From: Diplolepis rosae
Taxonomy: Eukaryota; Arthropoda; Insecta; Hymenoptera; Diplolepididae
DNA: 64,000 nt
Direction of reading: 5' to 3'
Assembly (NCBI GenBank): GCA_030998225.1
Contig: JAPYXD010000742.1
Coordinates: 372,001 to 436,000 of the forward strand
Positions within the stretch are counted from its first letter, which is position 1. Each line of letters opens with the position of its first letter. Shown here in pieces: positions 9,770 through 20,069 of the stretch. A program made the position numbers and the translations under genes. The notes below the pieces were generated by a model that worked only from the letters and a program-made list of their open reading frames with translations, did no database searches and had not been told where the DNA came from.

Positions 9770-10623
9770 TGTCACGTCCCGCGACATATTTGAATGTATA
9801 TAATACACACAGGCTGGATTGAGTTAAGAAATCTATGAGAAAATCGATAAAGGGGAATAGGGAGTAGGGGAAGTAGGGAGCAGTATAGGGCCCCTTCTCC
9901 TCTAAGAAGATATGACTACGTCACGATTTTCGCTGACCGTCAATTTGTATAAAAACATATAAAAGAGGCCCACACCAAGAGCAAGCAGTCAGTAAATTCT
10001 TCGTCTAGTTCGACACTTAAATTTTCCTTCGGATTTATAACCGGTCTCGCGACAATAGTCCAGTGCGGCATTTCAATTTAACTTCGAAAATCTCTGAGTT
10101 TGAGATTAATAAAATTCGACCGGGACAATTTAAAATCAAAGTTCGGGAGTCGTAAAAGTCATCGTGGACTTGTATAGATCTTTGTAAAGATCTTCGAACA
10201 GTGTCATAAATTTGGATCACCGCCCTTTACGGAATATAACTGTGCGGCCTATAACTCCGTCTCTCTCACACACTTGGAATACACCTGTGGGGATCCAGTA
10301 CTTACAACTCACCGCCGTGTGGATTAAACCTCAACACAACTTACGAATCATAAATGTACTGAACCTCTCTCTCTCCCTATCTTTATTCTTTGTCTCTTTC
10401 TCACCTACGTACCAATCAGCCTGTGCCTACATTATATAAGAATTGTCTTAACGAATGTATATCCGGAAATTTTAACCAGTAAAATAAATTCAATTTGTAT
10501 TATTTTCATAATCATTGTGTCTTTCATTGACTTATCCTCATCCCTAAGCGAGGATCATTCGATCCTAACTTAAAACGAGGAATCTTCGATCAAAGTAAGT
10601 ATTTACGTATTTGTGACGTAACA
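9770..10623 (+). repeat. 3' LTR (854 bp)
   Basis: Begins TGTCACGTCCC after the polypurine tract and ends GTAACA, so it has TG...CA ends. Its last 303 bases match 1-305. It contains a TATA-like TATAAAAA near 9948-9955, a plausible RNA start around 9985-10010 and a late AATAAA near 10481. The exact base at which satellite sequence resumes (10624) sets the right end. Confidence 0.9.
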
Positions 10624-12207
10624 GTATTAAGCTAGCACAACACATGTGTTAAAAAAATTTTTAAATGTTACGACTTCCGGTTCATGGTATTTCGAGACCC
10701 TTAAATGAGCCTTAAATTATGCCATGAGAATGAATTGCCTTAACCAGTTTTTTCTATTAATTTTCGAATATTTCATAGTATTAAGCTAGCACAACACATG
10801 TGTTAAAAAAAATTTTAAATGTTACGACTTCCGGTTCATGGTATTTCGAGAGCCTTAAATGAGCCTTAAAATATGCTATGAGAATGAATTGCCTTAACCA
10901 GTTTTTTCTATTAATTTTTGAATATCTCATAATATTAAGCTAGCACAACACATATGTTAAAAAAATAAAAAAATGTTACGTCTTCCGGTTCATGGTATTT
11001 CGAGAGTCTTAAATGAGCCTTAAAATATGCCATGAGAATGAATTGCCTTAAACAGTTTTTGCAATTGATTTTCAAATATTTCATAGTATTAAGCTAGCAC
11101 AACACATGTGTTAAAAAAATAAAAAAATGTTACGTCTTCCGGTTCATGGTATTTCGAGAGTCTTAAATGAGTCGTAAATTATGCCATGAGAATGAATTGC
11201 CTTAACCAGTTTTTTCTATTAATTTTCGAATATTTCATAGTATTAAGCTAGCACAACACATGTGTTAAAAAAATTTTTAAATGTTACGACTTCCGGTTCA
11301 TGGTATTTCGAGAGTCTTAAATGAGCCTTAAGTAATGCCATGAGAATGAATTGCCTTAACCAGTTTTTTCTATTAATTTTCGAATATTTCATAGTATTAA
11401 GCTAGCACAACACATGTGTTAAAAAAATTTTTAAATGTTACGACTTCCGGTTCATGGTATTTCGAGAGTCTTAAATGAGCCTTAAGTAATGCCATGAGAA
11501 TGAATTGCCTTAAACAGTTTTTTCTATTAATTTTCGAATATTTCATGGTATTAAGCTAGCACAACACATGTGTTAAAAAAACTTTTAAATGTTACGACTT
11601 CCGGTTCATGGTATTTCGAGAGCCTTAAATGAGCCTTAAATTATGCCATGAGAATGAATTGCCTTAACCAGTTTTTTCTATTAATTTTCGAATATTTCAT
11701 AATATTAAGCTAGCACAACACATGTGTTAAAAAAATAAAAAAATGTTACGTCTTCCGGTTCATGGTATTTCGAGAGTCTTAAATGAGTCGTAAATTATGC
11801 CATGAGAATGAATTGCCTTAACCAGTTTTTTCTATTAATTTTCGAATATTTCATAGTATTAAGCTAGCACAACACATGTGTTAAAAAAATTTTTAAATGT
11901 TACGACTTCCGGTTCATGGTATTTCGAGAGCCTTAAATGAGCCTTAAATTATGCCATGAGAATGAATTGCCTTAACCAGTTTTTTCTATTAATTTTCGAA
12001 TATTTCATAGTATTAAGCTAGCACAACACATGTGTTAAAAAAATAAAAAAATGTTACGACTTCCGGTTCATGGTATTTCGAGAGCCTTAAATGAGCCTTA
12101 AATTATGATATGAGAATGAATTGCCTTAACCAGTTTTTTCTATTAATTTTCGAATATTTCATAGTATTAAGCTAGCACAACACATGTGTTAGAAAAATAA
12201 AAAAATG
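10624..12207 (+). repeat. 154-bp satellite array, ten full units plus one partial
   Basis: Units start at 10624, 10778, 10932, 11086, 11240, 11394, 11548, 11702, 11856, 12010 and 12164 (partial), every interval exactly 154 bases. Each begins (G/A)TATTAAGCTAGCACAACA, contains the palindrome ACACATGTGT, then a T/A-rich stretch that alternates between two variants, then CTTCCGGTTCATGG. Divergence is a few percent and there are no indels in the spacing. No coding potential was seen. The gypsy element is inserted at its left edge. Confidence 0.97.
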
Positions 12208-12315
12208 TGTGAGCATTAAATTTCGGAATAGGGCATTAAATTAGCCTTAAACGAGCCCTAAATTGTAGCATAGATTAAAACTTGATATGAGAACTGTGTT
12301 GTGCCAGCTTAATAC
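12208..12315 (+). repeat. Diverged edge of the satellite ending in an inverted copy of the unit start
   Basis: After the last partial unit the sequence keeps satellite words (GCATTAAATT, GAGCCCTAAATT) but drifts. It ends at 12294-12315 with CTGTGTTGTGCCAGCTTAATAC, the reverse complement of the unit start with one mismatch in the core. This gives the array a terminal inverted repeat, as if it lies inside a DNA transposon or MITE whose left end is hidden by the gypsy insertion. Confidence 0.7.
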
Positions 12316-12426
12316 ACCTTAAAGTCCCTGATTACGAATATCTTTGGTATTTTCTCTCAAACCTAGTCAGTTTTTGTTCAAACAATTTTTTCAAACAATT
12401 TCATTATTTATAGAAGATAAGGTTTC

Positions 12427-12880
12427 AAAGAAATACAGACCATTTTTAAAAAAAAATTTATAGTTATATCTTGCTGGTATGACCGACTGAAGTTAACCCT
12501 ACTTAAATGTGGTTAACATGATATCTCAACTTTGGAACATTTGGAAAAAAATATTTGTTAGATTAATAAAATGTACACTTGTCGCTATCGTATGATCCGA
12601 CATTATAATTATTTATTAATTTTAAGCCATTTTTAAAACAATTTACGTTGAAGAAAAAGGTTAAACATTTCAAGTCTACCATCTTGTTTTCTTATTGCAT
12701 GTGGATAATTGAAGTTCATACAATAGCGACAAGTGTACTTTTCATTCAAGCAATTTTGTTTCTTTTTATACGCACTAAAGTTGAGATATCATCTCAAAAA
12801 TTAAGATACGAGTAGGGGTAACTTCAGATGGCCATACCAGCAAGATATACCAATAAAAAAACAATTGCCTTTATTTCTTT
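12427..12880. mobile_element. MITE with ~150-bp terminal inverted repeats
   Basis: The left arm (12427-12610: AAAGAAATA..., CTTGCTGGTATG, GTACACTTGTCGCTAT) is repeated in inverted order on the right (12720-12880: ATAGCGACAAGTGTAC, CATACCAGCAAG, TTATTTCTTT). Total length is about 454 bp with no coding capacity, so it is a nonautonomous element. The superfamily is not determined because no clear target-site duplication was seen. Confidence 0.8.
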
Positions 12881-13650
12881 AAATTCAAAAAAGTCTTTGA
12901 CATGTGGTACTGACCCTTTATGTCTACCTGCATTAATCTTACGATATACACATCAAATTTATCTAATTCTTTTCCTCAAAGAAATAATATTCCCAAAAAG
13001 TCAAATTTTTTCAGATTGTTTACTCATATAAACACAACATGAGGCTAAATTAAAAATTTATCGATGGGCATAATTAAAAAGGAACATCGAGATCGGTTAA
13101 ATATTGTAAGCTGTTATAGCCTTAGCTGTATTTTTTCTTTTAATTGCACATAAATGCCGAAAAAATACTTCTCGAATTTCAATAGCTGTATCCTTTTCTT
13201 CAATTTTTATCAATTTTTTCCTCTAAATTGCTATCGAAAATTTTCGAAAATCAACTTCGTAGAACTTTCTCAATGTACTTGTATTCCCCTTTGACTACAA
13301 ATTCTACAATAAAGTTTTCATTTTATCACTGGGTATACTTCGTTTGAATTTTTCTTTAGTATTAAAAGGAAAGTTTCATTTTTCATGAAATCGCGGGAGA
13401 AAAAATTAAGTCAAACGAATACTTATTATATACAAATTTATATTAATAAGACTGTACTCTTCTTTCGAGTATTTAAAAAGACTTCCCAAATCTGTTATGC
13501 TATTTGTTATAAAAAAAGTTACAAAGAACTTTCGCAAATAATTTAAAATCAAAATAATGGTGAGATATATAGTAGGAATATTTATCTAAAAAAATTGTAA
13601 TGCGATGCATAATATTTTCTAAAATAAAGTAGTTGGATGATCATAAACAC
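12881..13650. other. AT-rich sequence without recognised features
   Basis: Short open frames only, none with recognisable motifs. I see no repeat or element boundary here. Confidence 0.5.
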
Positions 13651-13659
13651 ATTAGTGCT

Positions 13660-14450
13660 CATTTTGGAAAGCTGCAGAATATCTTATTGCATTTAAGTCT
13701 ATTACCTCTTTTATTGATTACAGTACTGAAACACGGTGAGAAATCAAAACAACATCTCTCACATCTTTTCAAAGTAATCTTCCATGGTATTAATACACTT
13801 GAGCATTCTCAAAAACCATTGGGAATGTGAATTTTCTAGCTTTTCCGTCTTTGAATCCACATGAGCAGGTTTTGCTTCTCAGTTATACTGTGGAGTATCC
13901 ATCAAGCAAAGAGTTTCTTAACTTGTCAATACTCATGTAGAATGGTATTTATGGCAGTTGACCTAAGCTCTAGAGTTGCCTCTATTTCACGTTAAGTGAT
14001 CTGAAGGCATTCTGTGATCAGTTTATGCACAGCCACAACGTTTTACTGTCATCACCGAAGTGTGCGGACTACCTGTACGAGTCTCGTCTTCTAGAGATTG
14101 GCGTCCCATTCGAAATTTCCTGAACGAATTACTTACTGTTGCTCTGGAAGGGGAAGGTCCTTTAAAAGCTTGAGTCAAACCGGTGGAGCATTTGTTTGCA
14201 GTAATCCCTTTTTTATAATCATACGAAATCATTGCACTATAATCACAGTTAATGAAATCCATGGTGCTTGTCGCTTAAAGCAACAATGAAGACCAGTCTT
14301 CCTTCACATCACACTATACTGCCATTACGATCTATACCACCTTATACACTCTATGCATACACTCAGTGAAGAGCGTTGTTTTGGATGCCGTATACTATAT
14401 GAATTGACTTTAATTTATTTAAGTCCTGCTAAAAACTTTTGCAAGTATCC
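13660..14450 (-). mobile_element. mariner-family relic, copy 1
   Basis: Antisense, decayed mariner transposase. At 14023-14262 the minus strand reads a mariner N-terminal helix-turn-helix (DYKKGITANKCSTG, then FRKFRMG and LEDETRTGSP). At 13700-13830 the minus strand encodes a C-terminal motif of mariner type (CINTMEDYFEKM). The right end, AAAACTTTTGCAAG near 14431-14446, matches the terminal repeat of related copies at 39300 and 45240. Length (~0.8 kb) is short of a full 1.3-kb mariner, so it is deleted as well as frameshifted. Confidence 0.75.
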
Positions 14451-15382
14451 ATGTACTATTCCTGTTCAATAAAAATACTACTGAACTAATAGCAGGCTAT
14501 TTAAAGCAAAGTATATATGAAGCCAACGTTACTGGTGAATGATTCAAAAAAATTTTTTTTGAGGTTATATCATAAAGAAGCTAATTATAATAAACCTAAT
14601 CTATGAAATTTTCTAACTGCTGCAGAAGCCGATTGGAAATCCTTATGTAAGAATCCATATGGGGTCACGACGATAAAGGCTTAGCAGCCCTTACCTCCGT
14701 AAGGATTTGCCCTACTAAACTGAGTCATTAATTAAGGTCGGAAAGAGCCACCAACAGGGTTTAATAAACTTGCATTCGATAAATTAGACTAACAAGTAAA
14801 AATTAATAATATATTGGATGTATTTTTCGAGTTTATGACATATATCAACTCATAATTCCTTGAATATAGTGATTTTCTACGATTTTTTCATGAATAAAAT
14901 TTCGAATAACAATAAGAACACGAATTTCTGTGACAGATTGCACAAAACAGACTTTTGCGGGATGTTGAGAGCTACGGTGGAAGCGGCATTCATTTCGCTC
15001 ATCTGTATCCAACATTACATACTGCTCGAGATATATTTATCACCCGGGCAAGATTTCTCTACCTCCCCTCCCCCCACACACTTCGATATAGATGATGAAA
15101 AGTGTGTTGAACATTTACTCAATTTCAGCTCAATATAATTTTATGGTTATAGCAAACGTGAATTAATGTTCATGAATGTTCAACAATAAGCTGTTAACAA
15201 ACTGGCTACATGTGATTAAAGATTTATTAGACGGTATTGACACTTAATTAATTAATTCAATGTTAATTTAACGTAATATTTTATTTTCAACTAACATCAT
15301 AGCCTGTTCCACCATACGTTATTGAGGTATGCTTGATCTAGGTAGGTTCTTGATTAGGTTTAATTTTGAGGAGCTTATTTCA
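14451..15382. other. No recognised features
   Basis: AT-rich with one slightly GC-richer patch (14640-14760) that shows no frame or repeat I recognise. A 92-codon frame at 14860-15138 carries no motif. Confidence 0.5.
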
Positions 15383-16400
15383 TCAGAAGTAACTCTCACT
15401 GGTAGGGTAAGGACATTTGCAAGTGCTATAAAAGCATTGAGAAAATTCACTTTGACAGTTGGTAATTATGAATCTTAACATTTCGAGTCGCCCACATGTA
15501 CATTTGTCATGCAACAAAGTAAAAAGCACAGAAAGTTCTTGATAAAGTTGCAGGCCTTCGATATCATAATGGTTGCGGTCAATTAATGCTAATTGTAAAT
15601 CTGCACATTTTTCTAACAGTATGCTTTTTTTCAATTTGTACGTTATGCATGAACCTAAATATGCCATTGTGATTAATCAATTAAGAAATACTTTTAAATA
15701 TTCCTTTTGGATGCATGGTTGATTCGTCTTGTGCTTTTCCCTCATATCACGTAGTGGTAGCACAAGGGTGTTACTAAAAGCTTTTTCTTTTTAACAGTCA
15801 ATCGGAAAAAATCCTGAAAATCGTTCTTTTATGCAGGGTTCTTTACCTAATTAACGGCATACTTTCCGAATAACTAAAGATATTTGTTCTATGTATCTTA
15901 CATCAGAAGTATAATTCAAAATAATGGAACAATACGTCCCTTGCTGCACTTCGTTTAAAATGTGTTACTTCATCTTCTTGCCAAGCAATTTAATTATTTG
16001 GTTTTGAATATTTCTCTCTAAATAGTGAACGTGAGATTCTTTGTGGGTAGTTGTTCGTAAATATTCGGCAATGACCACATCAAATTTTTCTTTAAATTCT
16101 AAAAGTTATAAAAAATTTCCATTGTTTCTTAAATAGAGCTGATCAGTTTTACCCTGAATTTATAAATTCTGTGAAGCAAGAAATTTCATCACTAATATTA
16201 TACGCTTACACACTATTTTCCAGTCCTCAACTTTCTTTCTTATGACTTGTTGATTCTGGGAATCGATTTTTTTATCCAAAGGTATCCGCATCCAAGATTA
16301 TCTCTTTCCAAGATTAAAACGCTTTCGTGAGACCTGGACATTTTTCATGTTCTAATAACAGCCCAGACATCTTCCCCATTATACATGGGCCTTCGATAAT
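15383..16400 (-). pseudogene. hAT transposase relic (DUF4371/ZMYM1-like)
   Basis: Three islands on the minus strand match the order of DUF4371-type hAT transposases. Near 16300 there is a HEKCPG-type stretch. Near 15870-15950 the minus strand reads ILNEVQQGTYCSIILNYTSD followed by EQISLVIR, the hallmark acidic catalytic segment, with the usual Asp before Thr replaced by Asn. At 15383-15667 a C-terminal dimerisation region (CADLQLALIDRNHYDIEGLQ, then LQLYQELSVL) runs to a degraded version of the ASAERSFS motif (TSESYF). Stops and deletions separate the islands. No 8-bp duplication or terminal repeats were found. Confidence 0.72.
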
Positions 16401-17190
16401 TATTCACACTAAATCTGATTCTATCTTTGTTCACAGGAAACTTGATGTTAGAAACTTGTTTTAGTCCACCTTAAATTAAGATTTGACGAATTTAGTAAGT
16501 TAAACATACTGCTACGGATGAGTAGGATTTGATCAGGTTTTTTGTAACTGATATAGGTGACTGAAAGATACCATCCAGCTAAGGAACAAGCCAGATATGT
16601 TCTGCTGTAAAATTAAAGCTTCACTAGTAAGTCCTGTGAGATGTGAGACTCGGACACAATTTTTTCTACAAATTTAAACAATTCAAAAATTTAGACAATT
16701 TAACCACTTATAGATGTTTTTGAATGTAAAAGTTCTACATTTAGATAGACTCACAGAAAAAACATTAGTTTATCCCAGAAAGTTTAACTAAACATATATT
16801 ATAATTAATAAAAGCAATCACGTTTGCTTATCAAAGATGATAGTTTGCTTACACACGATAATACAAATAATTTAATGTGTCGCTTTGATATACGCCAGGG
16901 GCATATAAGACGACAGACGAAGAAAGCTTTAATGTTTTAATGGAAAGCTAATTGGTGGGATTGCTAAACCTTCGTCTCTCGTCAGGACGATCCTCCCTGA
17001 ATCATAATTTTTCTTGTTTTATTATTTTCATTTCTATTTTGTAATGTATTATCATATTAGTCTTATGTTAGAGATTCTATTACTATTATCATTATTATTA
17101 TCTTTTTAACTTTATTATTACCATTATTATTATTTAAGTACTATCAGCTTTACTGTTATTAGCTATATCATATTAATCATGTACCAAAAT
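16401..17190. other. AT-rich sequence with ATT-rich microsatellite
   Basis: No coding motif. A degenerate ATT/TTA microsatellite lies at about 17050-17140. Confidence 0.5.
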
Positions 17191-17284
17191 TAACTCATGA
17201 TATCGTGCGTGGAGTGGATATGTGGCAATTCTGAGAGAGAGACAGAGACGGGTGGAAAACCGATCAGAACTGTTGCTCTAACGT

Positions 17285-17965
17285 TTCTGATTGGTGCGCG
17301 CGGTTTTCCAGGACATCTTTCAGAGCTTCTCATTGGTGCGGAGCCTTTCAACTCTCGACCAATCACAGTCAAGCATAGTCCCCAAGCCTCAACGTGTCTT
17401 AACAACGCATAGGTTTTCCCAGGACATCTTTCAGAGCTTCTCATTGGTGCGGAGCCTTTCAACTCTCGACCAATCACAGCGCAGCACAGTCCCCAAGCTT
17501 CAAGACGTCTCAATGACGCGTAAGTTTTACGAAGAGACCTACAACGCTTCTCATTGGTGCGGGGCCTTTTCAGTTCTCAACCAATCACATCGCAGTACGG
17601 TCCCCAAGCTTGAACACTTCTAAATGACGCATGGAAGACCAGCAACGCTTCTCATTGGTGCGGGACCTTTCTAGCTCCCAACCAATCACGTTGAAGCACG
17701 GTCTCCAAGCTGCAAAACATCTTAATAACGTGCACGTCGTCTAGCAGACCTACCGACGCTTCTCATTGGTGCGGGACCTTTCGAGCTCTCGACCAATCAC
17801 GTCAAAGCACAATCTCCAAACCCCAACTCGCCTGAATGACGCTCGGATTTTTCCCAGGGTCCCTTCCACGCTTCTTATTGGTGCGCGCTCTCCAGCCTTT
17901 CGACCAATCACGTCAGAGCACGGGACCCAAGCCCTGGCAACGCTTCTGATTGGTGCGCGCTACCA
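17285..17965 (+). repeat. Tandem ~110-bp units with paired divergent CCAAT boxes
   Basis: About six units, each containing GCTTCTCATTGGTGCGG...CGACCAATCAC, that is an inverted CCAAT box (ATTGG) and a direct one (CCAAT) about 25-30 bases apart, able to pair as an ATTGGT/ACCAAT stem. ATTGG copies start near 17291, 17331, 17443, 17552, 17653, 17767, 17878 and 17949, with a CCAAT partner after most. The units are GC-richer than their surroundings. Long frames across it on both strands (for example 17190-17513 minus) are a by-product of the repeat. CCAAT boxes are the binding site of NF-Y. Confidence 0.85.
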
Positions 17966-17969
17966 AGCT

Positions 17970-18145
17970 CAGGAGTGAATAAGTAGACCGCCGCCAAGCA
18001 CAGAAGTCACTACCTCTTGGGACTCAGTCGACTCCACATCGACTCCTCCGCTGCTCATCGATCTACATAACGAACCTCGAGGACTTGCCACGTTCTCCTT
18101 TCTACGCCACGATATTCATTCTTGACTTATGAATGAATAAAAGTT
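17970..18145 (+). promoter_or_regulatory. Candidate core promoter and poly(A) signal (possible LTR U3-R)
   Basis: Directly after the CCAAT array there is a TATA-like GAATAAGTAG (about 17977-17986), an arthropod initiator TCAGT at 18024-18028, and AATAAAA at about 18134-18140. A promoter followed within ~110 bases by a poly(A) signal is the arrangement of an LTR's U3-R. I could not find matching LTR ends or a second copy, so a cellular promoter is also possible. Confidence 0.45.
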
Positions 18146-18189
18146 GTCATTCAACCTGGAACAAGCAGTTATTGATTTATCAACCTCAA

Positions 18190-18292
18190 CTGCCCTTTTT
18201 AGGGCAAGATTATGCTATTTTTGTTCGACTTATAATAATACCAACTGTCCTTTTAAGGTCAAATTTAACACACACCCGTCCTTCTCAGGACG
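18190..18292 (+). other. Three consecutive small hairpins
   Basis: TGCCCTTTTTAGGGCA (18191-18206), TGTCCTTTTAAGGTCA (18246-18261) and CGTCCTTCTCAGGACG (18277-18292) share a 5-6 bp stem and an A/T/C-rich loop of similar size. Stem bases co-vary between copies, which argues for RNA structure downstream of the putative start site. Confidence 0.6.
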
Positions 18293-18377
18293 AAAATCAA
18301 ACATCTTTGAACGAACTAAACTTTGAACGAACATCTTTTGAACGCAATCGAAACCTCGAACGCCTTCATCACCTCGG

Positions 18378-18630
18378 ATGCAGCTCCTGCACTAACCGAC
18401 GCGGTTCGCCACCAGCCAAGCAGCCTCAGCATTAGCCATCAGCAGCCTCGGGAGTAGCCAGGCAGCCGCAGCCAAGCTACCTCAGCCGCAGCCATCCGCA
18501 GCTTCATTAGCAACCTCAGTAGCAGCCATAGCTACTTCAGCAGTAGCCATCAGCAGCCTCTCCACCAGACGACGCAGCTTCACCTCCAGCGGGGCCCTGG
18601 TTCCCTCCCAGCTCAGTTTTCGTTGATGCC
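18378..18630 (+). repeat. GCAGCC-rich low-complexity tract
   Basis: Imperfect AGCAGCC/AGCCATC repeats. The plus strand is open for about 80 codons as an Ala/Ser-rich peptide, and the minus strand also has an open frame (18537-18758) with an acidic start. Neither has independent support, so I do not call a gene. Confidence 0.55.
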
Positions 18631-18776
18631 CTTCGGGTCGCATCACGGACTTCTGACTGAACTGCACTGAAATCGTCGAGCGGGTCGTAATCATCGAACG
18701 CATTGCCCAAATCTAGGACGAGCGGACGACAATCGACACTAGAGGACAGCCATAACACCGGAGCCAGGGAGGCTCG

Positions 18777-18787
18777 GGTTCAATTCC
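18777..18787 (+). promoter_or_regulatory. tRNA-like B box
   Basis: GGTTCAATTCC fits the RNA polymerase III B-box consensus, in the context CTCGGGTTCAATTCCCAGC. No convincing A box lies upstream at the right distance, so this is at best a SINE or tRNA fragment. Confidence 0.3.
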
Positions 18788-19029
18788 CAGCGTCTGAGAT
18801 CAACCCATAACAGCTTATGAATGTTAAAAAATCTTCAGACTCAAACACAGACAAACAAATATATCGTTGCAGTTGTTTAAGTTCAGTGGAACTGAAACAT
18901 TCAATATAATTAATACACATAAAAGGGGTAACTTTTAATTGATGTTTATCGAAGTGAAATTTCGTTGACCTTTGTGTTGAGTGAGGCTTGTCACTTAATC
19001 TTGAATCATTGAACACTTGAACAACCCTT

Positions 19030-19190
19030 TCAAATTTTGGGAATTTATTTTCAAAATCGAAGTTCCGTTTGCAAAACTTATAGAGCCCTTCATTCATTTT
19101 ATGGTCGACATATTCGACCTTCCGAGCAGGTTCTTCATTCTGTTATGGATAAATTTCGTACCACTTATCCATTGCATGACCCCATTGCAT
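19030..19190 (+). pseudogene. Possible mariner-like helix-turn-helix fragment (DUF4817-like)
   Basis: The plus strand reads SSVCKTYRALHSFYGRHIRP followed by SEQVLHSVMDKF, resembling the N-terminal DNA-binding domain (Y-RAL-FYG-NRPSE---VDKF) of insect mariner-like or DUF4817 proteins. No catalytic domain follows, so it is a fragment. Confidence 0.45.
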
Positions 19191-20069
19191 TCATTCAAAT
19201 TGAATATTTTGTGTGGATTATACGCCATAAACAATATGAATTACTGAGTTTCTTTTTTTTTAATATTTCTAAAATCAAGCAGTCAAAATTTTGGAAGAAT
19301 TTATACACACTTTCTATTCAATTGTCTACTGAAAAATTATTTTTTCATTCTCATTTCGAAAATTTCTAACAAAATATTTTTTTTTTAAACAAATTACAAT
19401 AATTTTTTTTAAATGCCATTTTTCAAAAATCCCACTAGCAGCCCTAAAATTTCTGCAGATTTTGAGTATTTAATATAGTTTGTGCACTTAAAAATTGTGG
19501 GAGTTATGAATATTTTTCAAAGGAACACCCGTGGAACCGCACGATTCGATCAATGGCTATTTGTGATTTATCTGTCGGGACGAATAATTTAAAATCGACT
19601 TATTATTAATTGATTATCGAGACTAACAATTAATTTTGATTTTTTTAGTTGGAACCTTTTGATGAAGGAGAGAATTCTTCGGAAATTCAGAAGTTTAGTA
19701 AATAATTAACATCTCATATTTTTTTTGGTGAGGAGGAAAAATGACGAAATTTTTTATAGACGTTGTACATAACTCTCCTAGGACGGGTATAGGCATACCT
19801 GTAAAAACGAAAAAAACTCCTCTCTCGAACCAATAAACCACCCACAGGACCGCCTTTCGGCTTTGAACTTCACGAGCGGTTTGTTCCAGCTTAATTTCGC
19901 GCAGGATTCTTCCGTCATCCGGGACCTTCATCCGCGGCCTCACGCGCGCTAGATGGACCGACAAGCCGCACCAGCCAGGAGAAGACTAAAAAGTATCCTC
20001 CCCTGAACGACGCGGACAGTCGAATCCGCCCGATATGCAGGACCGCGGGTGCAGGCCCCGATGCGATTT

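Larger units (their letters stand above)
1..10623 (+). mobile_element. Ty3/gypsy LTR retrotransposon, 5' end cut by window edge
   Basis: A retrotransposon in canonical order: partial 5' LTR, primer-binding site, leader, gag, protease, reverse transcriptase, RNase H, a long linker, integrase, 3' noncoding region, polypurine tract and 3' LTR. Integrase lies after RNase H, which is the Ty3/gypsy order rather than copia. No env frame is visible. The shared LTR segments (1-305 and 10321-10623) differ by about seven substitutions and one 2-base indel counted by eye, so insertion is fairly recent. The Gag frame is intact, but Pol is interrupted at 4383-4460, 6105-6116, about 6990 and about 7104, so this copy is probably not autonomous. 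It sits in a 154-bp satellite on its 3' side. Confidence 0.93.

Noticed and set aside
10624..12207. CRISPR-like regular array
   Set aside because: The whole 154-bp unit is repeated with no unique spacers, and the context is eukaryotic.
14860..15138. 92-codon frame
   Set aside because: No motif or splice context; composition fits chance.
17190..17623. Overlapping 70-110 codon frames on both strands
   Set aside because: Generated by the GC-richer CCAAT repeat units; they repeat with the unit and have no domain.
18537..18758. Minus-strand frame with DDYDPLDD stretch
   Set aside because: Partly reads through the GCAGCC tract and starts with no supported promoter or family; may be chance.
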